Notes: generated from the sequence alone by a model not told the origin. A stretch of DNA of 63,761 bases from Branchiostoma floridae (GCF_000003815.2 NC_049984.1:10530114-10593874); one strand, 5' to 3'; counted from the first letter of the stretch, positions 36,408 to 59,077 are shown. Translations and numbers: made by a program.

Positions 36408-36434
36408 GCCTAGCGTCGTGACGTACACGCCAAG

Positions 36435-38792
36435 ATGGCTGACACACTTTTACTTCGAGCTCTGAAGGGGAAGGCAAAGAAACTAAACTTTAGCAACAAG
36501 AAACTGGACAGTGTGCCTGCAATTATAGGGAAAATAGTGAGTTTAACAAACGTCGAGCTGAAAAACAATAGAATACGGGATCTGCCTCCTGAATTCGGAT
36601 CATTGGTGCAGGTAAGTTGGTCAATCGCAGCAGTTCACTTTTTACCAATCAAATCCACGAAGTAAATAAAAGGTAGGCGTTTCAGCATTCTGTGAAAACA
36701 TTGTCACAGCACTGTAAATACGTATCATGAACCTGGACTTATACTGGTTACACATTGACATCTTTCTGCTTTCCCCAACAGTTGGCGATCTTGAATCTGG
36801 GAAACAACGAGCTTGAAGACCTGCCTGAGGCCTTGGCGTATCTCCTCTCTCTACAGAAACTGCACGTCTTTCAGAACAAACTGAGAACGCTGAACCCCAG
36901 AGTACTCAGTAAGTCCGTGTCTTTACCATTCTCATTGATCCAAGTTTATGAATGTACGTGCCCATATTGCCCATAAGGTAACCATTGCCAGAAGAATTTC
37001 TTGGAATGACTATAATTTGTTTCCGTTGTTTTGTGTATTCAGTTTTTGTTGCATCATTTTTGTTTCCTTTCATTGTTTCAGTTGGTTTACAAAATCTGAC
37101 TCTGCTTAATTTGAACAACAATGACTTGGTTACACTGCCAGAGGAGATTGGGAGGTAAGCAAAGAACCTTTCATATATTGTGCATGCAAGTCGTTTGATT
37201 CCACTGTACTATTAGAGGATGTGTCTACATTATTTTCTCATACTGTACCTTGCAGACTTTGTAGTCTACAGTACCTGAGTCTGGACCATAACCACCTGAT
37301 GCACCTGCCGTCCACCCTGTGCGCCTGTGTGGAGCTGACAGAGCTGCATGTAGCCTACAACAACCTGCAGGGCCTGCCTCTGGAGATAGGGTACCTGTCC
37401 AGACTCAACAAACTACATCTGCAGAGGAACAGAATAAAGGAGCTCCCAGAGGTATGGCTAGAGCTGTGTCCCTAAACAATCCTTTACAGACCTGTACCTA
37501 GACTTCTTCAAATAATGGTCTGAAGATATGTGCCAGAAAATATGAAAAGATGTTCCAAACAGAAGAAAAGCAGTCCACGAGTTCGTAATATTGTAAATGT
37601 ATACTTGTTGCATATTGGTGCTTATCTATGTGATGTGCATTTGTGGTACTGGTATTACAGGTGAATCTTGGGGGGAAACTAAGAAAGAGGCATTGTAAGT
37701 TTGTAGATGATGATTGTGCAATGTTGGGTTAATGCAGGGCCTTGGCAAGTTGCTGAAGCTGACCTACCTTGATGTGGCTGGAAATGAACTGAGGATATTT
37801 CCAACGGAGGTATGTCTTATTTCACTTTGATAACTCAGCTTTTGGTCGTCTTTTGTTGCTAGGGTGTGTTCCATCAGAGCTCAGGGGATGGAAAACTTAT
37901 AGTTTGTTTGTTGTTGTCTTATTAGTTAGGGAAACTTCCCCTGCGAGAGATGTACTGTGAAGAAAACCCACTGCTGAGCTTTGCACCAGTCCATTCTGTC
38001 CAGGAGGAAGAGGTCTTAGCACTCAAGGTACCTTTTTGTTGACCTGCCACTTGTTCAATGTTTTCGTTCCTTGGGGTTTCATTACCAGGTGTCCTCATTT
38101 TTAAATTTCTTTGTTGAAAAGACAAGATGGGAAGAAGTCATGGAAATCACCATTTTTGTTTGTTCTGCAGGAGATAGCTGCACGTTTTGTCATGAATGAG
38201 CTCAAGGATAGGTACGTTAATATTGTATCTGCATCTGTATCTATATAGCCGGCATAACTTCCCCTCTGCATAATGCACTAGCTTGCCAGGCATGCGAGCA
38301 GCTAATTATATTACATGGAACAGCCTGTCACACCTTACCTTGCCATATCATTGGTTGTTTTTGAATTGAGTGACTGAATGATGTGAAGTGCATGGACAAC
38401 AAAAACATGCTTTAACAGTTGCTGATACAACGTTACAGATTCTCCTACATGAGGAAGGCTATCCGCCACTACCCTGCCATCCGTGAGATGCTAGCTCAGG
38501 CCAGCCGGTGTGCCATGTGTGACGAGGCCTTCCTCAACACATGGCTGGAGTGTGTGCACTTCATTGATGTCAGAAAGGTACTCATCACTTCTCATTAATC
38601 TCCAATACTGATACCATTTTATGATTGTTTCCTTTTTTGTCCTTCAATACAGCATACAGATGTATTATTGTTTTCCTACAGGACTTGAAGACAAAGAACT
38701 TTGTGGGAACTATCCCTGTTCGAGCGCTGCTCTGCTCCTACAAGTGTTTCAACAGAAAAGATCATCATTTTTATGGAGTTGCCTTCCCTTGA
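36435..38792 (+). CDS. LRRC69: LRRC69-like leucine-rich repeat protein, 9 exons
   Basis: This is a leucine-rich-repeat protein of unknown molecular function, probably a cytosolic scaffold. Exons: 36435-36611, 36782-36908, 37082-37154, 37256-37451, 37738-37809, 37926-38027, 38171-38211, 38439-38577 and 38682-38792. All have GT-AG borders and join in phase to give 345 residues, close to the vertebrate protein. Residues about 15-225 form LRRs of the LxxLPxxIGxLxxLxxLxLxxN type (LNLGNNELEDLPEAL, LNLNNNDLVTLPEEIG). The C-terminal part is diagnostic: REMYCEENPL, a C-x2-C followed by TWLECVHF, then LCSYKCFNRKDHHFYGVA before the TGA. No signal peptide or membrane segment is seen. The ATG lies in CCAAGATGGC, a YY1-like start context. 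Confidence 0.92.
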
Positions 38793-39110
38793 TAAGGAAC
38801 TCCTAGGTTGGAGGGCACATTTGAGTTTAGTATTAATGATATCACAAATCATGTGGGCAATATCTAAAATAATGTATCTCATATGTAATTCAAGTCAATG
38901 TATGTACATGTATATATATTGTATACTTATGTCTACCCTCTTTGTTATGGAATCCAACCTTCATGGTCCTAGATTGAGATAAGCTTCCTCTCTGAGATTG
39001 TACAATAAATATCTAGCTTTGTAATAATATAAATTTACACGCAAATTGTATGAGAGTATACATTAACTACATTGAAAACCAATAAAATAATATTATTCAC
39101 CAACAGTTCT
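38793..39110 (+). terminator. LRRC69 3' UTR with poly(A) signals
   Basis: AT-rich sequence after the TGA has AATAAA at 39004-39009 and another within CCAATAAAATAAT at about 39080. Either could end the plus-strand transcript. The choice is not resolved by sequence alone. Confidence 0.55.
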
Positions 39111-40085
39111 ATTTGTCACATACATTCTCCTTTGAGCAAATTGCTGGAATAATCATTTACTCACACAACAGACACAAGAAAAGTACAAAGTATCATCTTC
39201 ATGATATTCATTTTAATTGTAGCTTATTTGAAATGGCTACAAATTTGTTTCTATTATCTGAATTCATTGGTACATACAGAAAATAGGTCCTCCCCACCAT
39301 GACGGGCGTGTCCCCAGCACAGCTACATGTACATCAGGACTCGGACATTGCTAACTCCTCACCATACACAGGACAGTACACAACTGAAATGCCAGGCAGA
39401 CAACAAGGGAGCACTTTGCTGCAGAAGTATAAATCAAACCCTTTAAACCCTACTTTCTGCTGTCATTGACACGAAGTATCAGATGTTAGAAATATTCCTA
39501 TATATAATTTTGCTCTTCAGTGGTTTAATTTTGTTTAATTACCGGGTAATCATTGCCTCGTGTCAGTTAAAAGTGCAAAGCTATTTTTAGTTTCATACTG
39601 TAACTTTCCTGGCCATTTCAGACAAAGTGGTTTAGCTTTGACAGCAGGTTTCCTTACGTGAATGTGCCTTTAATGAAGGAAAAGCATCTGAAGACCACTG
39701 TGCTCAGCACTCAATATACTATGCCATCAACATGGAAATATCAATTCCTATATGAAAAGTGCAGAATGAGATGGGCAGCATGTCCTGTTATTGTATAAAA
39801 TATAACTCTGATACAATAATGCTTGACACTTCCACCTGCTTTGTTACATTTATGTAAAGCTTACTGCAGTTAAATTTCCTTACAACATTTTTGGTTCAAT
39901 TTGCCCACCCAATCTCATATAATAGCATCACTTTCCAATGTTCAGCAAAATCAAAATGTTGCAAAGAAGACTTTGACCTCTCCTCACTCACTCACTATGC
40001 AGTTTACCTGTAGCGTCTTGCAAGGGTTGGCAACACAACACTAATTCCTTTCTAAGGGTGGGGAGGTAAGAAAAGTAAGAATGCA

Positions 40086-40185
40086 NNNNNNNNNNNNNNN
40101 NNNNNNNNNNNNNNNNNNNNNNNNNNNNNNNNNNNNNNNNNNNNNNNNNNNNNNNNNNNNNNNNNNNNNNNNNNNNNNNNNNNNN
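40086..40185. other. Assembly gap (100 N)
   Basis: Exactly 100 unknown bases, the conventional placeholder for a gap of unknown size. It lies between the convergent LRRC69 and AP1G1 genes, so it probably interrupts no coding exon but may hide the end of the AP1G1 3' UTR. Confidence 0.99.
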
Positions 40186-41421
40186 GGAAAGGTTTTGTGA
40201 AGCTCAAGAATTTTGTTCAGTAATTTTATATCCTTTTTTTTTACAGTAGTTCCTTCCCTCTATCATATTACCTTGTGGCTTTTGATTAGAATATTTCAGC
40301 ACGTGTGTATGCTACAGCAAAGTGTATTCTACATGTAGCACTAGGTAACAAAGGACTGGAACACAGGAGCTAGATGATATAATACACGTGGCTCTCCCTT
40401 TAAATGATTTTGCTCATCTTGATTAGATGTATAGAAACTAACAATACAAGTACATGTAGCAAGGGATACACATTACACAAACTAAGCCTTTCAAGTTTCT
40501 TTGCATCAAATGTTCAACAGATATTTACAGAAACTGAGCAGTTGCTATCAAAATTTTTGATTGACCACATACACTGGTCAAGTTTTTCTTTTCGATCACC
40601 AGTGAAATTCTTGTGCTGTTATAAATGCTGTACATCAAACTTATCATCTTTTTGCTTTTCTTAAAATATCATGAAACAATTGTCACTGCTTCCAGGACCA
40701 TAATTATTCCAATTTGGCATCATCCCACTACTGTAGCCAAAGGAAAGGATGTGGCAGGATTTTCCTAACTTGTTGCAGTCCTGAAATTGAGTTATTTTTC
40801 GATTGGAAAGACATCCAGCAGAGGTCATATCTGTTGAGTTTACAGATGACAACCTGTAAGCAATCCTATGCCATGTTTGCAAAACTGAAGGATGGGGCAA
40901 AACATATGATAGAGAAAAGTAACTTCTAAGATAAGATGGAACCAAGCACATATTTTTTTGCAAGAAGGTTAATATATGGATCACATATTATTCACAATTC
41001 GAGTTGATCTTTAAAGGCCTATTGGACTTTGCATACTAATGACTTATCTATGGACTATGGTGACAGACTCCTGTTAGCCTGTTAATATGCTCCATTGCAC
41101 AGTGTCCTCCCGCACTAATCATCAATACATCATCCAAATGCTAAGGGATTTTCATTAACCTCTACACCATATCATCTGAATGCTCCTCGGCACCAACAAT
41201 TTTCCTCTGTACAAATTTTATACAATTTCTAAGAGAAGATAATCACTGAAGGCCTTTTCCCTGGAGTCTGCCGCGCTTGAAAGTCCAGACAATGCATGGC
41301 AAAACTCTGATTGAGTGCAGAGTCTATAAGCATGTTAACAAACTAACAATACACATGTACTGTGTCAGTATGTCTACCACCCATACCAGCACAGTACTAA
41401 TACACTACAGTAAGGCTAGGG

Positions 41422-51206
<9,785 letters not shown>

Positions 51207-51967
51207 TGTCAACTTTTCTGTAGACACACAGGTGATTGGATGGTATGATTAAAACTATTGAAGTACATGTATAATACTGAGGTAGATATTATGTACAAGC
51301 AGAATCTTACAATAGAAATGGTTAGCTTTACATTACAATCACCCACAATAATCAAATGTATATGAATACAACAGATTATGGCTTTAAGTTTAATCCTTGT
51401 TATAAAAGACAGGCACAGGTTGAGCTTTACTCCATTTGCTGCCAGCCAACAAAACGACTTGTATTAGTTGAGAGCAACCTAAACAGCGAAAGAAGAGAAA
51501 AGAGACACAGGAAAGAAGAAGAAGAAACACCTCCACCTAACATAGAGGTAAAACTGAAGTATTATTGACAAAGAAATGTGTTACTGTTACATAGTTAAAG
51601 GAACGCATCATAAGCTTTGAAGTGACTTGCAAAATATAATATGTTCTCAGAGAATTTTAATCTAAGCCGAGAAATAAAATCATGTGACCTTCAGGTCTAC
51701 AATTCCAGTGGCATCATCGAATCCGGTGTTCTACTATCAAACTGGAAAATCTTACATTAAGTTAGTAATTGTTAACAGGAGGTGATGATGTCATGGGAGT
51801 TGTCTTTTTGCACAGATTTTTTATTTCCATATTTCAATACTCCTTTAATATAAATTTACGTAACATTCTTTCTACTAACATGCAAGCCACTTCAAATACT
51901 GTAAGGCACTCATTTAAATGTTGCAAACAGCCAGGAAGCCGTCTGTGGCAAGATTTGCAGCCCTTAC

Positions 51968-52003
51968 CCAGTAGCTGACTCATGGGGGCAGGTTACCCGT
52001 TTT
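51968..52003 (-). other. Candidate alternative AP1G1 5' exon with in-frame ATG
   Basis: A 36-bp segment is bounded by TTTTACAG and GTAAGG on the minus strand. It contains an ATG at 51983-51981. Spliced to 51217 it reads M-S-Q-L-L-E-K-L-T directly in frame into the usual AP1G1 start. It could give a nine-residue N-terminal extension or be a UTR exon. There is no transcript evidence. Confidence 0.4.
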
Positions 52004-54597
52004 CTGTAAAACAGTCAGGAATATGATCAAAAATTAACACAGCTTCAATACATAAATCAACATATGGATTATACCTTTATACCAACATAAATAAAATCCC
52101 ATATACAGATGATTTAATGTCAATGTCTACCTTTTATCACCTTTTATCAACATTATATAATATTACAATAAATAACATCATGGCCAAATATCTATGACTA
52201 AGCAAAAAATAATCATCATCAGGGACATCACAACTTTCCTCCAGGGATACAATCAATATACATTGACCAACGGTATAAAGCCTTTATCATAAATTTGACC
52301 TGTATAATGTGCTTCAATGATTTTTTTAAGTAATGTCTGAAAGCAAAATGTTGCTTTGACGTTGAGCCAAGGGGAAATTTTGCCCCAAAGCTATACATCA
52401 GCAGGCTAGAAAACACTAATCTACCTCAATGATCTACTACTAGTACTAATAGAGATTCATTGAATATACTATAATAGAACTGAAGTATACCATAAAGATT
52501 CACTGAAACTTCTAGTGTATCATAAAGATATATAAAAGCCTAATAACATTCTTGTCAAAAGGCTGTCACCCTTTTCCTATGAAACATTTGGATGCCCCAT
52601 CAAAGTTACAGTGCCTTCTAATTGTAGACACAAGAAAAACGAGTTTGTGAGTAATCTAGCCAAAATAATGTGGCATTGCTAGCCTCATTACTACCCTACC
52701 TGCAGCCTCAGGTTCAGGTCATTACGTTCCACATAGAAACCTCTAATGTTGCAATTAGTCTTTGGATGGATCTTACAAGTTGCAACGAACCAGGCCCCAA
52801 TGGGCCTCATTTTCAACTAATTTCTCCCACAATATTCTACTTGGAGTCACAGCTGCGCAATTCTCTTCTTTGCTTTCTGCTCTACTGCCTCCCTACTGTG
52901 GTAATTGGCTGTTGAACATTACTTTTATAGAGCCAAGGGAAAATACAAGACATTTTAATGTATAGCAGGAAGCATCATGGAATGAAAGATCTGACTCATT
53001 CTGAGGTCCCATAAAGGAGGTTATGGCAATAGGCACAACATGTAACTTGGGCAAATTTGCACATAAGCAAATACATCAATGTCTTGAATGCTTTTTCCAA
53101 TGGCCTAGAAGAGGTCTATAGGTATGTATCCATGTAAGTGTTTCCATAATGGCCTTCTACATTGCATTCTTGCCTTCTTACTGCAGCTCTTATGGGCATT
53201 TGAATCACAGCAGCGACATGGCTTTCATATCTACAAGAACAATTCAATATTGTAAAATGTTTTACATGTCTCTGGAAACTATTGCACACATAAAAACACA
53301 GTGCCTCATCTGTTAGCCTAAGGTCCAGGATAAAATGTATACCAAAGAACAAATACAGACATTATTAAAGTCCATGTCACACACATTGTCACTATAAACT
53401 TGCAAGGTAACTAATCTATATTGACATTTTAACTGATGTTCTTCAATGACAAACTGGAGACAAGTGACTGTTTACTATATGTCACTGACAATTTTGGCAT
53501 TTAAGGTTTACCTTGAGAATGTCAAGGGTACATAGAGAGAACTATGGTATTAACATGTCACATGACCACACTAAGTCTAATGAATCCACATGCCATTCTA
53601 TAATGTTCCCAAAGACAAGAACTAATCTTTGGTTAGGGAATTTCATATAAACATCATTTGAAAGTTGAGTAAAGATGAACAATAAGTGATTTTGAATTTT
53701 TAACCTTGCACACAAATTTCTCTCTTGCTTGTGTCAGCAATACATGTACATTACCCTATTTATAATACTACAATTTACTTATACATACTTATATACTTAC
53801 GTAATCCTGTATATCTATAAGAATTTGAGGGAGTAGCATATAGGACTTTTGTTGTGTCAATGAATATTAGACATCCAGGTAAGAGAATATGCAAAGTAAC
53901 AATTACTCCAGCAAATGGATAGATTTTGGAAATGGTCAGATGTTTTCCACAAGCTTTCATTTTCATCAGTCCATTTTATTTATAAGATAAAGTTGAAGTT
54001 GATACATTGCATTAAATTTAAAGGAAAAATATGCATCATTGTGGAAGGTCATGTCAAGGTCACAGTACAATCCTATCTTAGTCCTGGTCATTTTTTCGTA
54101 TCCATGCCATGTCTTGCACTAATATAGCACTGATCAAATGTTTTCACTGAGGGACCAGTAATCTGCACTCAAATGATTCAATCATTTCATTTTGTAAAGA
54201 AAGCTGGCAGTTGCCCATGTAGAAAATAAATTGGTAGTTCAATTTCCCATTTTGGTTCTGGTTAACATCAACTTCCGATCAAGGTATATGTATCTTGGGA
54301 ATTAACTGACCTGCATTCAGATCTACCCTTGTACCGTATTCTGTCCTTATAAATATTTCATCAACCTAATTGCTAAAACATCTCAACTATCTCAATGTTC
54401 TTAACATTTGAGACTTTTCTTGTGTCTGTATTTGTACTGTGCCATTACATACCTTATAATATAAGTTTATATACACACCTAAATAGGTAGGTAGGTAAAC
54501 AACATTCAATTTCAACAAATTGAAACTAAAGTAACTGTCACAAGAAAAGGGTAAAGCCTAGTTAAGGTGAAACACATGCAACAAGCTAACCCACAAA

Positions 54598-55331
54598 GGC
54601 CCCGTTCATGATGCAAAAAATGAAACAGTTCTATCGGTTAGGCCTGGAAATCCGACAGCAAACGACAGGAAACGGTTTGCATTTTGCGTTCACGATGCAA
54701 ACTTGCAAACCGTTTCAGTTCCTTGAAAAGACAAGGTAATACGACCTCTGACCCCTGAGGTTGTTGTGATCTTGCCCAAACTTGTACTTCTGTGTCAGAT
54801 TATTGGTCTTTGATCGTAATTGAACCAACGTCTTACTGAATTCCAAGCTGGGTTCTGTTATGACCTTGGAAATGTCTCTGAAAACATTGTGGTCCCGATA
54901 TATGCTATGCTATGACATTTCCACTGGATCTCCTGACACATTCCCCTTGCGATATCAGGACTGCTAGCTCCTCAGTCCGACCAGGAGGCGGCCTGATTAT
55001 AGAAACGAATCGTACAATTGAAAACGCGGCCGAAACACCCGAATGACAAGTTAAAAATTGTACTTTTCCCCCGTGGCGCCATCAAATATGAACGCACATG
55101 CCCGGATGTAAAACGGATCGCGCCGCTTTTGCGTTCATGATGCAAATTCGCAATTCCGGATAAGGAAGAAACCGTTTCAATACTACCTCGCGAGGAGGTT
55201 CCGAACAAACCGTTTCCTATCGCTTCAGATCCGTTTCGGACCGTCCATGATGACAAAACTTATCCGTTTCAGCTTACCTAACCGATAGTAACCGATAGAA
55301 CCGTTTCATTTTTTGTATCATGAACGGGGCC
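54598..55331. mobile_element. MITE with GGCCCCGTTC ends, 734 bp
   Basis: The ends GGCCCCGTTCATGAT and ATCATGAACGGGGCC are perfect inverted repeats. Similarity extends through AAAAAATGAAAC and TTCTATCGGTTA. AAA flanks both sides (54595-54597 and 55332-55334), suggesting a 3-bp duplication. Inverted AAACGG and TGCAAA motifs recur inside. It is non-autonomous with no transposase. PIF/Harbinger is the likeliest superfamily but is not proven. Confidence 0.75.
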
Positions 55332-55339
55332 AAAGTCAA

Positions 55340-56500
55340 ACTTGTAATAAAATGTCATGCATTGTGATTATCTCTGCTTTGACATTGACCTCTGCCATTC
55401 ACAGATATGTTTTTCATTATGGATCTCTTGCTGTCAATCTTTACTTTCGATGACTTTCCAGCAATATCTTACGTCTGATGCATTTGTAACCCAAATGTGT
55501 TTCTACATGTAGGCAGCTCTGTACTTTGAGTAAACAAATAATGCTTGCCAAGATTTCTATTCCATCTGATGTTCTCTGCAGCTTTATAATTTGTAACATT
55601 TCATGTTCTACTGGCAGCTACCAATCAGATTGCAGGATTGCAGCTATTTCAGTGACAATGCCTATGAAATGACTTAGAACCAAGCTATAGAGACATCAAT
55701 GGTTATGTATATTTGTACACCTGTGGACTCTGATCTCCCATGCACATCATCAAAGTGCAAATCAACATGATCAAAGACATCACCGTATTTATAACCAAAC
55801 TCAATAGAGACATTAACATTGGTTTATTGTAATCCTTCCTATTCCTGAAACTTCATTCTTGTTTGTATGACCCATCTCCTAGTAGAGAATGTACAAACCA
55901 GGATTTTGGGAAAGGGGGAGGGGTGGGGCAATGACCCGAGCCATAATGAAATGTCAGAAGACCACCTTTGGTGAGCCTCTGCGAGTTTAGGCCAAATAAA
56001 TATCACTGATCATGTGATGTACCAGACTGAGAATGTGTTCAAAGCCAAACCGATAACTGTGAAATTCCGCGAACGTGACAAATATAATTTGTGCGCCTTG
56101 TTTCCTGTGGATTTTAGATGAGGAAGTACGGAATGCAGGTGTCGTTTATAGGTGTGAAAAAATGGCACAGGTAGGAAACCACCTACCGGTGTTCCGGCGA
56201 CAAGGATGTTTACCACTCGAGTGCCATTTTCAAGGGAGTCATAAAACACACGGGGTTTATAACTGACGTAATGTGATCAGAAGATCCTAATTTTCAGTGA
56301 CTAGGTGACTGCGTCGTCATTTAGCGAGTAAAATCATTCGCTGGCCGCATGTTTCCAGTTGGCCTACATGTCAGAGCTCAACCAGACTGACGAGGCAGTG
56401 AGCAAGTTCCGCTGACAGGAAATTTGCAATCACGTAATCAACGGCCCTGTTATGGTGGCACAAGAATATTCTATGTATACTCTATAGTGTAATGTGTCCA
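55340..56500. other. Upstream AP1G1 intron, nothing recognised
   Basis: No exon, RNA gene or clear repeat is recognised. CpG content rises from about 56.1 kb toward the AP1G1 promoter. Open frames at 56010-56266 on both strands lack motifs. Confidence 0.4.
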
Positions 56501-56523
56501 TCGATCGCAGCGGGAGTACTCAC

Positions 56524-56930
56524 CTGTAGTTAGAAATGTCCAAAATCAGAAGAAAATCGTGCTACGTCCACTGGGGGAACTCTCCATGAAATCCAAGATG
56601 GCGGCCACCTGGCCTGATCACTGCCCACCTGTCCACACAGGCGCACACCTCCTACCGACGACCTCACGCAAATTCTTAACTTTGAAGAGAAAAGATATTA
56701 CACGACAACTATGAAGTGTCAGTTTGGAATCTACTTGTTTGAATAGATATCACCCATTGATATTCTTTAAGCGAGAAGCGCCGTTTGTACCGCGCACTAT
56801 ATTGTTTGTGGCGGAGGTTTATATCTGACACTCCCGCAAATCTCGCCCGACTCGTGGCAATCCTGACGTCATCGCTTAATCTCGTGTCCAGGGTACTCTA
56901 TGCGTTGAGCGAGCAGCATGGGTGACATGA
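56524..56930 (-). promoter_or_regulatory. AP1G1 promoter and 5' UTR exon
   Basis: A minus-strand splice donor CTACAG|GTGAGTAC marks the end of a probable non-coding first exon at 56524. About 75 bp upstream on that strand is a YY1-like site (GCGGCCACC context, AAGATGGCGGC on the plus strand near 56597). The flank to 56.9 kb is CpG-rich and TATA-less and has a perfect palindromic CRE, TGACGTCA, at 56864-56871. The link to AP1G1, rather than to an unseen gene, rests on orientation and position. Confidence 0.55.
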
Positions 56931-57294
56931 GTGATGGAGCTAGCTAGTGGCTATCTCCTTGTACGAATCTCCACAATAGATCCTACTATTTTGTTTGGAC
57001 TTTCTTCCATTGACATATGCGCCCAAACTACCAATTGTTTGAAGTCCTATTAAAATGTCCTAATCTCTGTTTCTGACTGAGTGAATTACCAAGTCAAACT
57101 TCCTGCTAATTATCATTAAACTAATTTAAATCGGCATAATGTGCACAGAATGTGAATCATTCTGAAATAATATGAAGTTGACATGAAAACGCTTTTGCTA
57201 ATCTGTTGCACCCTGTTCATCACCAAGTTGTATTGGTTACTACTTGTATTAAATTGTGCACACATAGGCTCCTGTAAGAGAAGTAATGTTACCT

Positions 57295-58543
57295 GAGGGT
57301 CTGCATGCCTTTTTCCGTTAAGCGTTACGAGCCATTCTAATTCACCGTTAATCGTTACCGACCCGCTCTAATTCAACGTTAATCGTTATCGGTATATTCT
57401 TCGTGAAGCGTTATTGGTCGTTTTATTTCAACGTTAATCGTTATTTGTTATCCCGAATTTACCGTTAACCGTTACCAAGAAATTCTTCGTAACCTATACT
57501 ATACTATACAAAGGAAGTCAAATGCCAGATAGAACCCCTGAAAATGCAGGAAATGGCGTTTCAAAGGGTCCAGATTTCAAAATTTCTCCGAGCCTCCCGG
57601 CCTTCGGCTCTAAACATGGTAAAATACGTTGCAGATGCGTCTCCCTCAAAACTTTATCATTCATACAAATTTCAGTGTCAAACATAGCTAAGTTTCGGGC
57701 AAAAAGTTCTCATAGAATGCAGAAAATGAGTTTTTTCCCGGACCTCCATCCAATGCGACGGCTTGCGCCTTTGGCGTTCACGACGACATGGCGAAAATAT
57801 GTTAGGGGCGTGGGTTTTCACACAAAAACAACCTTTCTCTCTCATAAGATGTCATTTGATTTAGCTTCGTCTTACGGCAAAATCTGTCCTTCAAAATGCA
57901 GTAAATGGCATTTCAGACGGTCCAGATTTTAAAATTCTCCCGGACTTATATTGCAACACCTCGTGCCTTCCGAGCGCGAATTGGTAAAAATATGTCGAGG
58001 CTCTGGGGGTGGAGGCCAAAGCTACGAGTATAATCATGTGTAATTTGATGAAAATATAATGTCAAAATCAACCTAGCTTAGTCGGTCGGCAAAATTTGCC
58101 GAAAATGCAGGAAATAGCATTTAAGAGGGTCTTGATTTTAACCCCCCCCCCTGGAATGCGTCGCGCCTTCGGCGCTCCATGTGCTGAAACAATAGTTCAA
58201 TCCACCTCCCCCCCCATAAGAACTTTGCTGCCGCCGTCTCTGTGACCCTCTGTGGCGGGCCGGGAGCTCTGCCTCTGTCAATTTACAGATGTCATGGACA
58301 TTGTCCCTGTCATTCCTCCGGGTTCTGGGCACCTTTTGCTTCTCACAATGTATTTTCACCCATTGATATAGCTACTCTAGCGTTGTATGAATAGGAATGC
58401 ATGTCAATATTAATGTTATGCTTTGTAACTCATTCTGAATTTACCGTTAAGCGTTTCCGAGCCTCCTGAATTTACCGTTAAGCGTTACCTGGCCTCCTGA
58501 ATTCACCGTTAAGCGTTACCAAGACCCCCCCATGCAGACCCTC
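57295..58543. mobile_element. TIR element with internal tandem repeats, 1249 bp
   Basis: GAGGGTCTGCATG (57295-57307) is inverted exactly as CATGCAGACCCTC (58531-58543). TTACCT flanks both ends (57289-57294 and 58544-58549), a 6-bp duplication. Inside the left end are six degenerate copies of CCGTTAAGCGTTACC spaced about 30 bp (57310-57480), and inside the right end are three more in the same orientation (about 58440-58525). The centre has four diverged units of about 180-200 bp starting near 57540, 57717, 57893 and 58093. No transposase motif is visible; the 136-residue open frame at 57522 spans the repeat units. Confidence 0.75.
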
Positions 58544-58689
58544 TTACCTGGGAATCATCTGGGTAAATTAGTTTGTTCCTATGTTCGCTTCTGCTACCCA
58601 TCTGGGGAACTGAAATCATTTAGTGATGATGTAGTTAATGAGTACGAGTGAATTAAGGTATGGGTTCTAGAGCGCTTGTTTGAATGAGC

Positions 58690-58730
58690 GTTCCAACACC
58701 TGTTCGAACATACGTTTCAGGTGTTGGAAC
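58690..58730. repeat. 13-bp-arm hairpin
   Basis: GTTCCAACACCTG (58690-58702) and CAGGTGTTGGAAC (58718-58730) are perfect reverse complements with a 15-base loop. The loop and flanks repeat CTGTT.GAACA. No gene end is close enough to make it a terminator. Confidence 0.7.
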
Positions 58731-59077
58731 ACCTGTTTGAACAATCGCTTTTGAACCCATTTCTTTGATTTGCTCATGCCCTAATCCAAAACTTGGATGA
58801 GAATTGAATATTATACTAAGGTGATAGAGATGTTGTAGTTACCATACAGAATAGCAGAGAAGCGACTTTACATAGTGTACAATAAACGTTGGAACGAAAA
58901 GTGACTATATAGTGTACAATTAACGTTGGAGCGAACTACTAACAAATGGTACACAGGCTGACGTTACATATCCTCTTCAAACAACAGGAGACTCTTGGAG
59001 CTATGAGGAAAGTAATAACTTGGCAAAATGTAGGAAAGCAAGAAGCACAGGATACAAGAATCCAAATAAAGTAATGT

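Larger units (their letters stand above)
35705..36434. promoter_or_regulatory. Bidirectional promoter, WDR89 / LRRC69
   Basis: The two start codons are divergent and only 740 bp apart. The interval 36100-36430 is CpG-rich and has no TATA box. It holds a YY1-like GCCATCTTGGAT (36318-36329), an X-box-like site at 36393 and a TGACGTA CRE half-site at 36418. A candidate WDR89 5' UTR exon ends at 36226 (GTAAGG on the minus strand). A second YY1-like AAGATGGC overlaps the LRRC69 ATG. Confidence 0.65.
51217..56523 (-). other. AP1G1 first intron(s)
   Basis: This stretch holds no other coding gene that I recognise. The 3' splice site CTACAG at 51223-51218 opens the exon carrying the AP1G1 ATG. Contents include a possible small alternative exon at 52003-51968 and a 734-bp MITE at 54598. 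The remainder is AT-rich single-copy-looking DNA. Confidence 0.6.

Noticed and set aside
57522-57932. 136-residue open frame in the TIR element as a possible transposase
   Set aside because: It spans tandem repeat units and shows no catalytic or DNA-binding motif.
58690-58730. Hairpin as a transcription terminator
   Set aside because: Eukaryotic context, no T-run, and not at a gene end.
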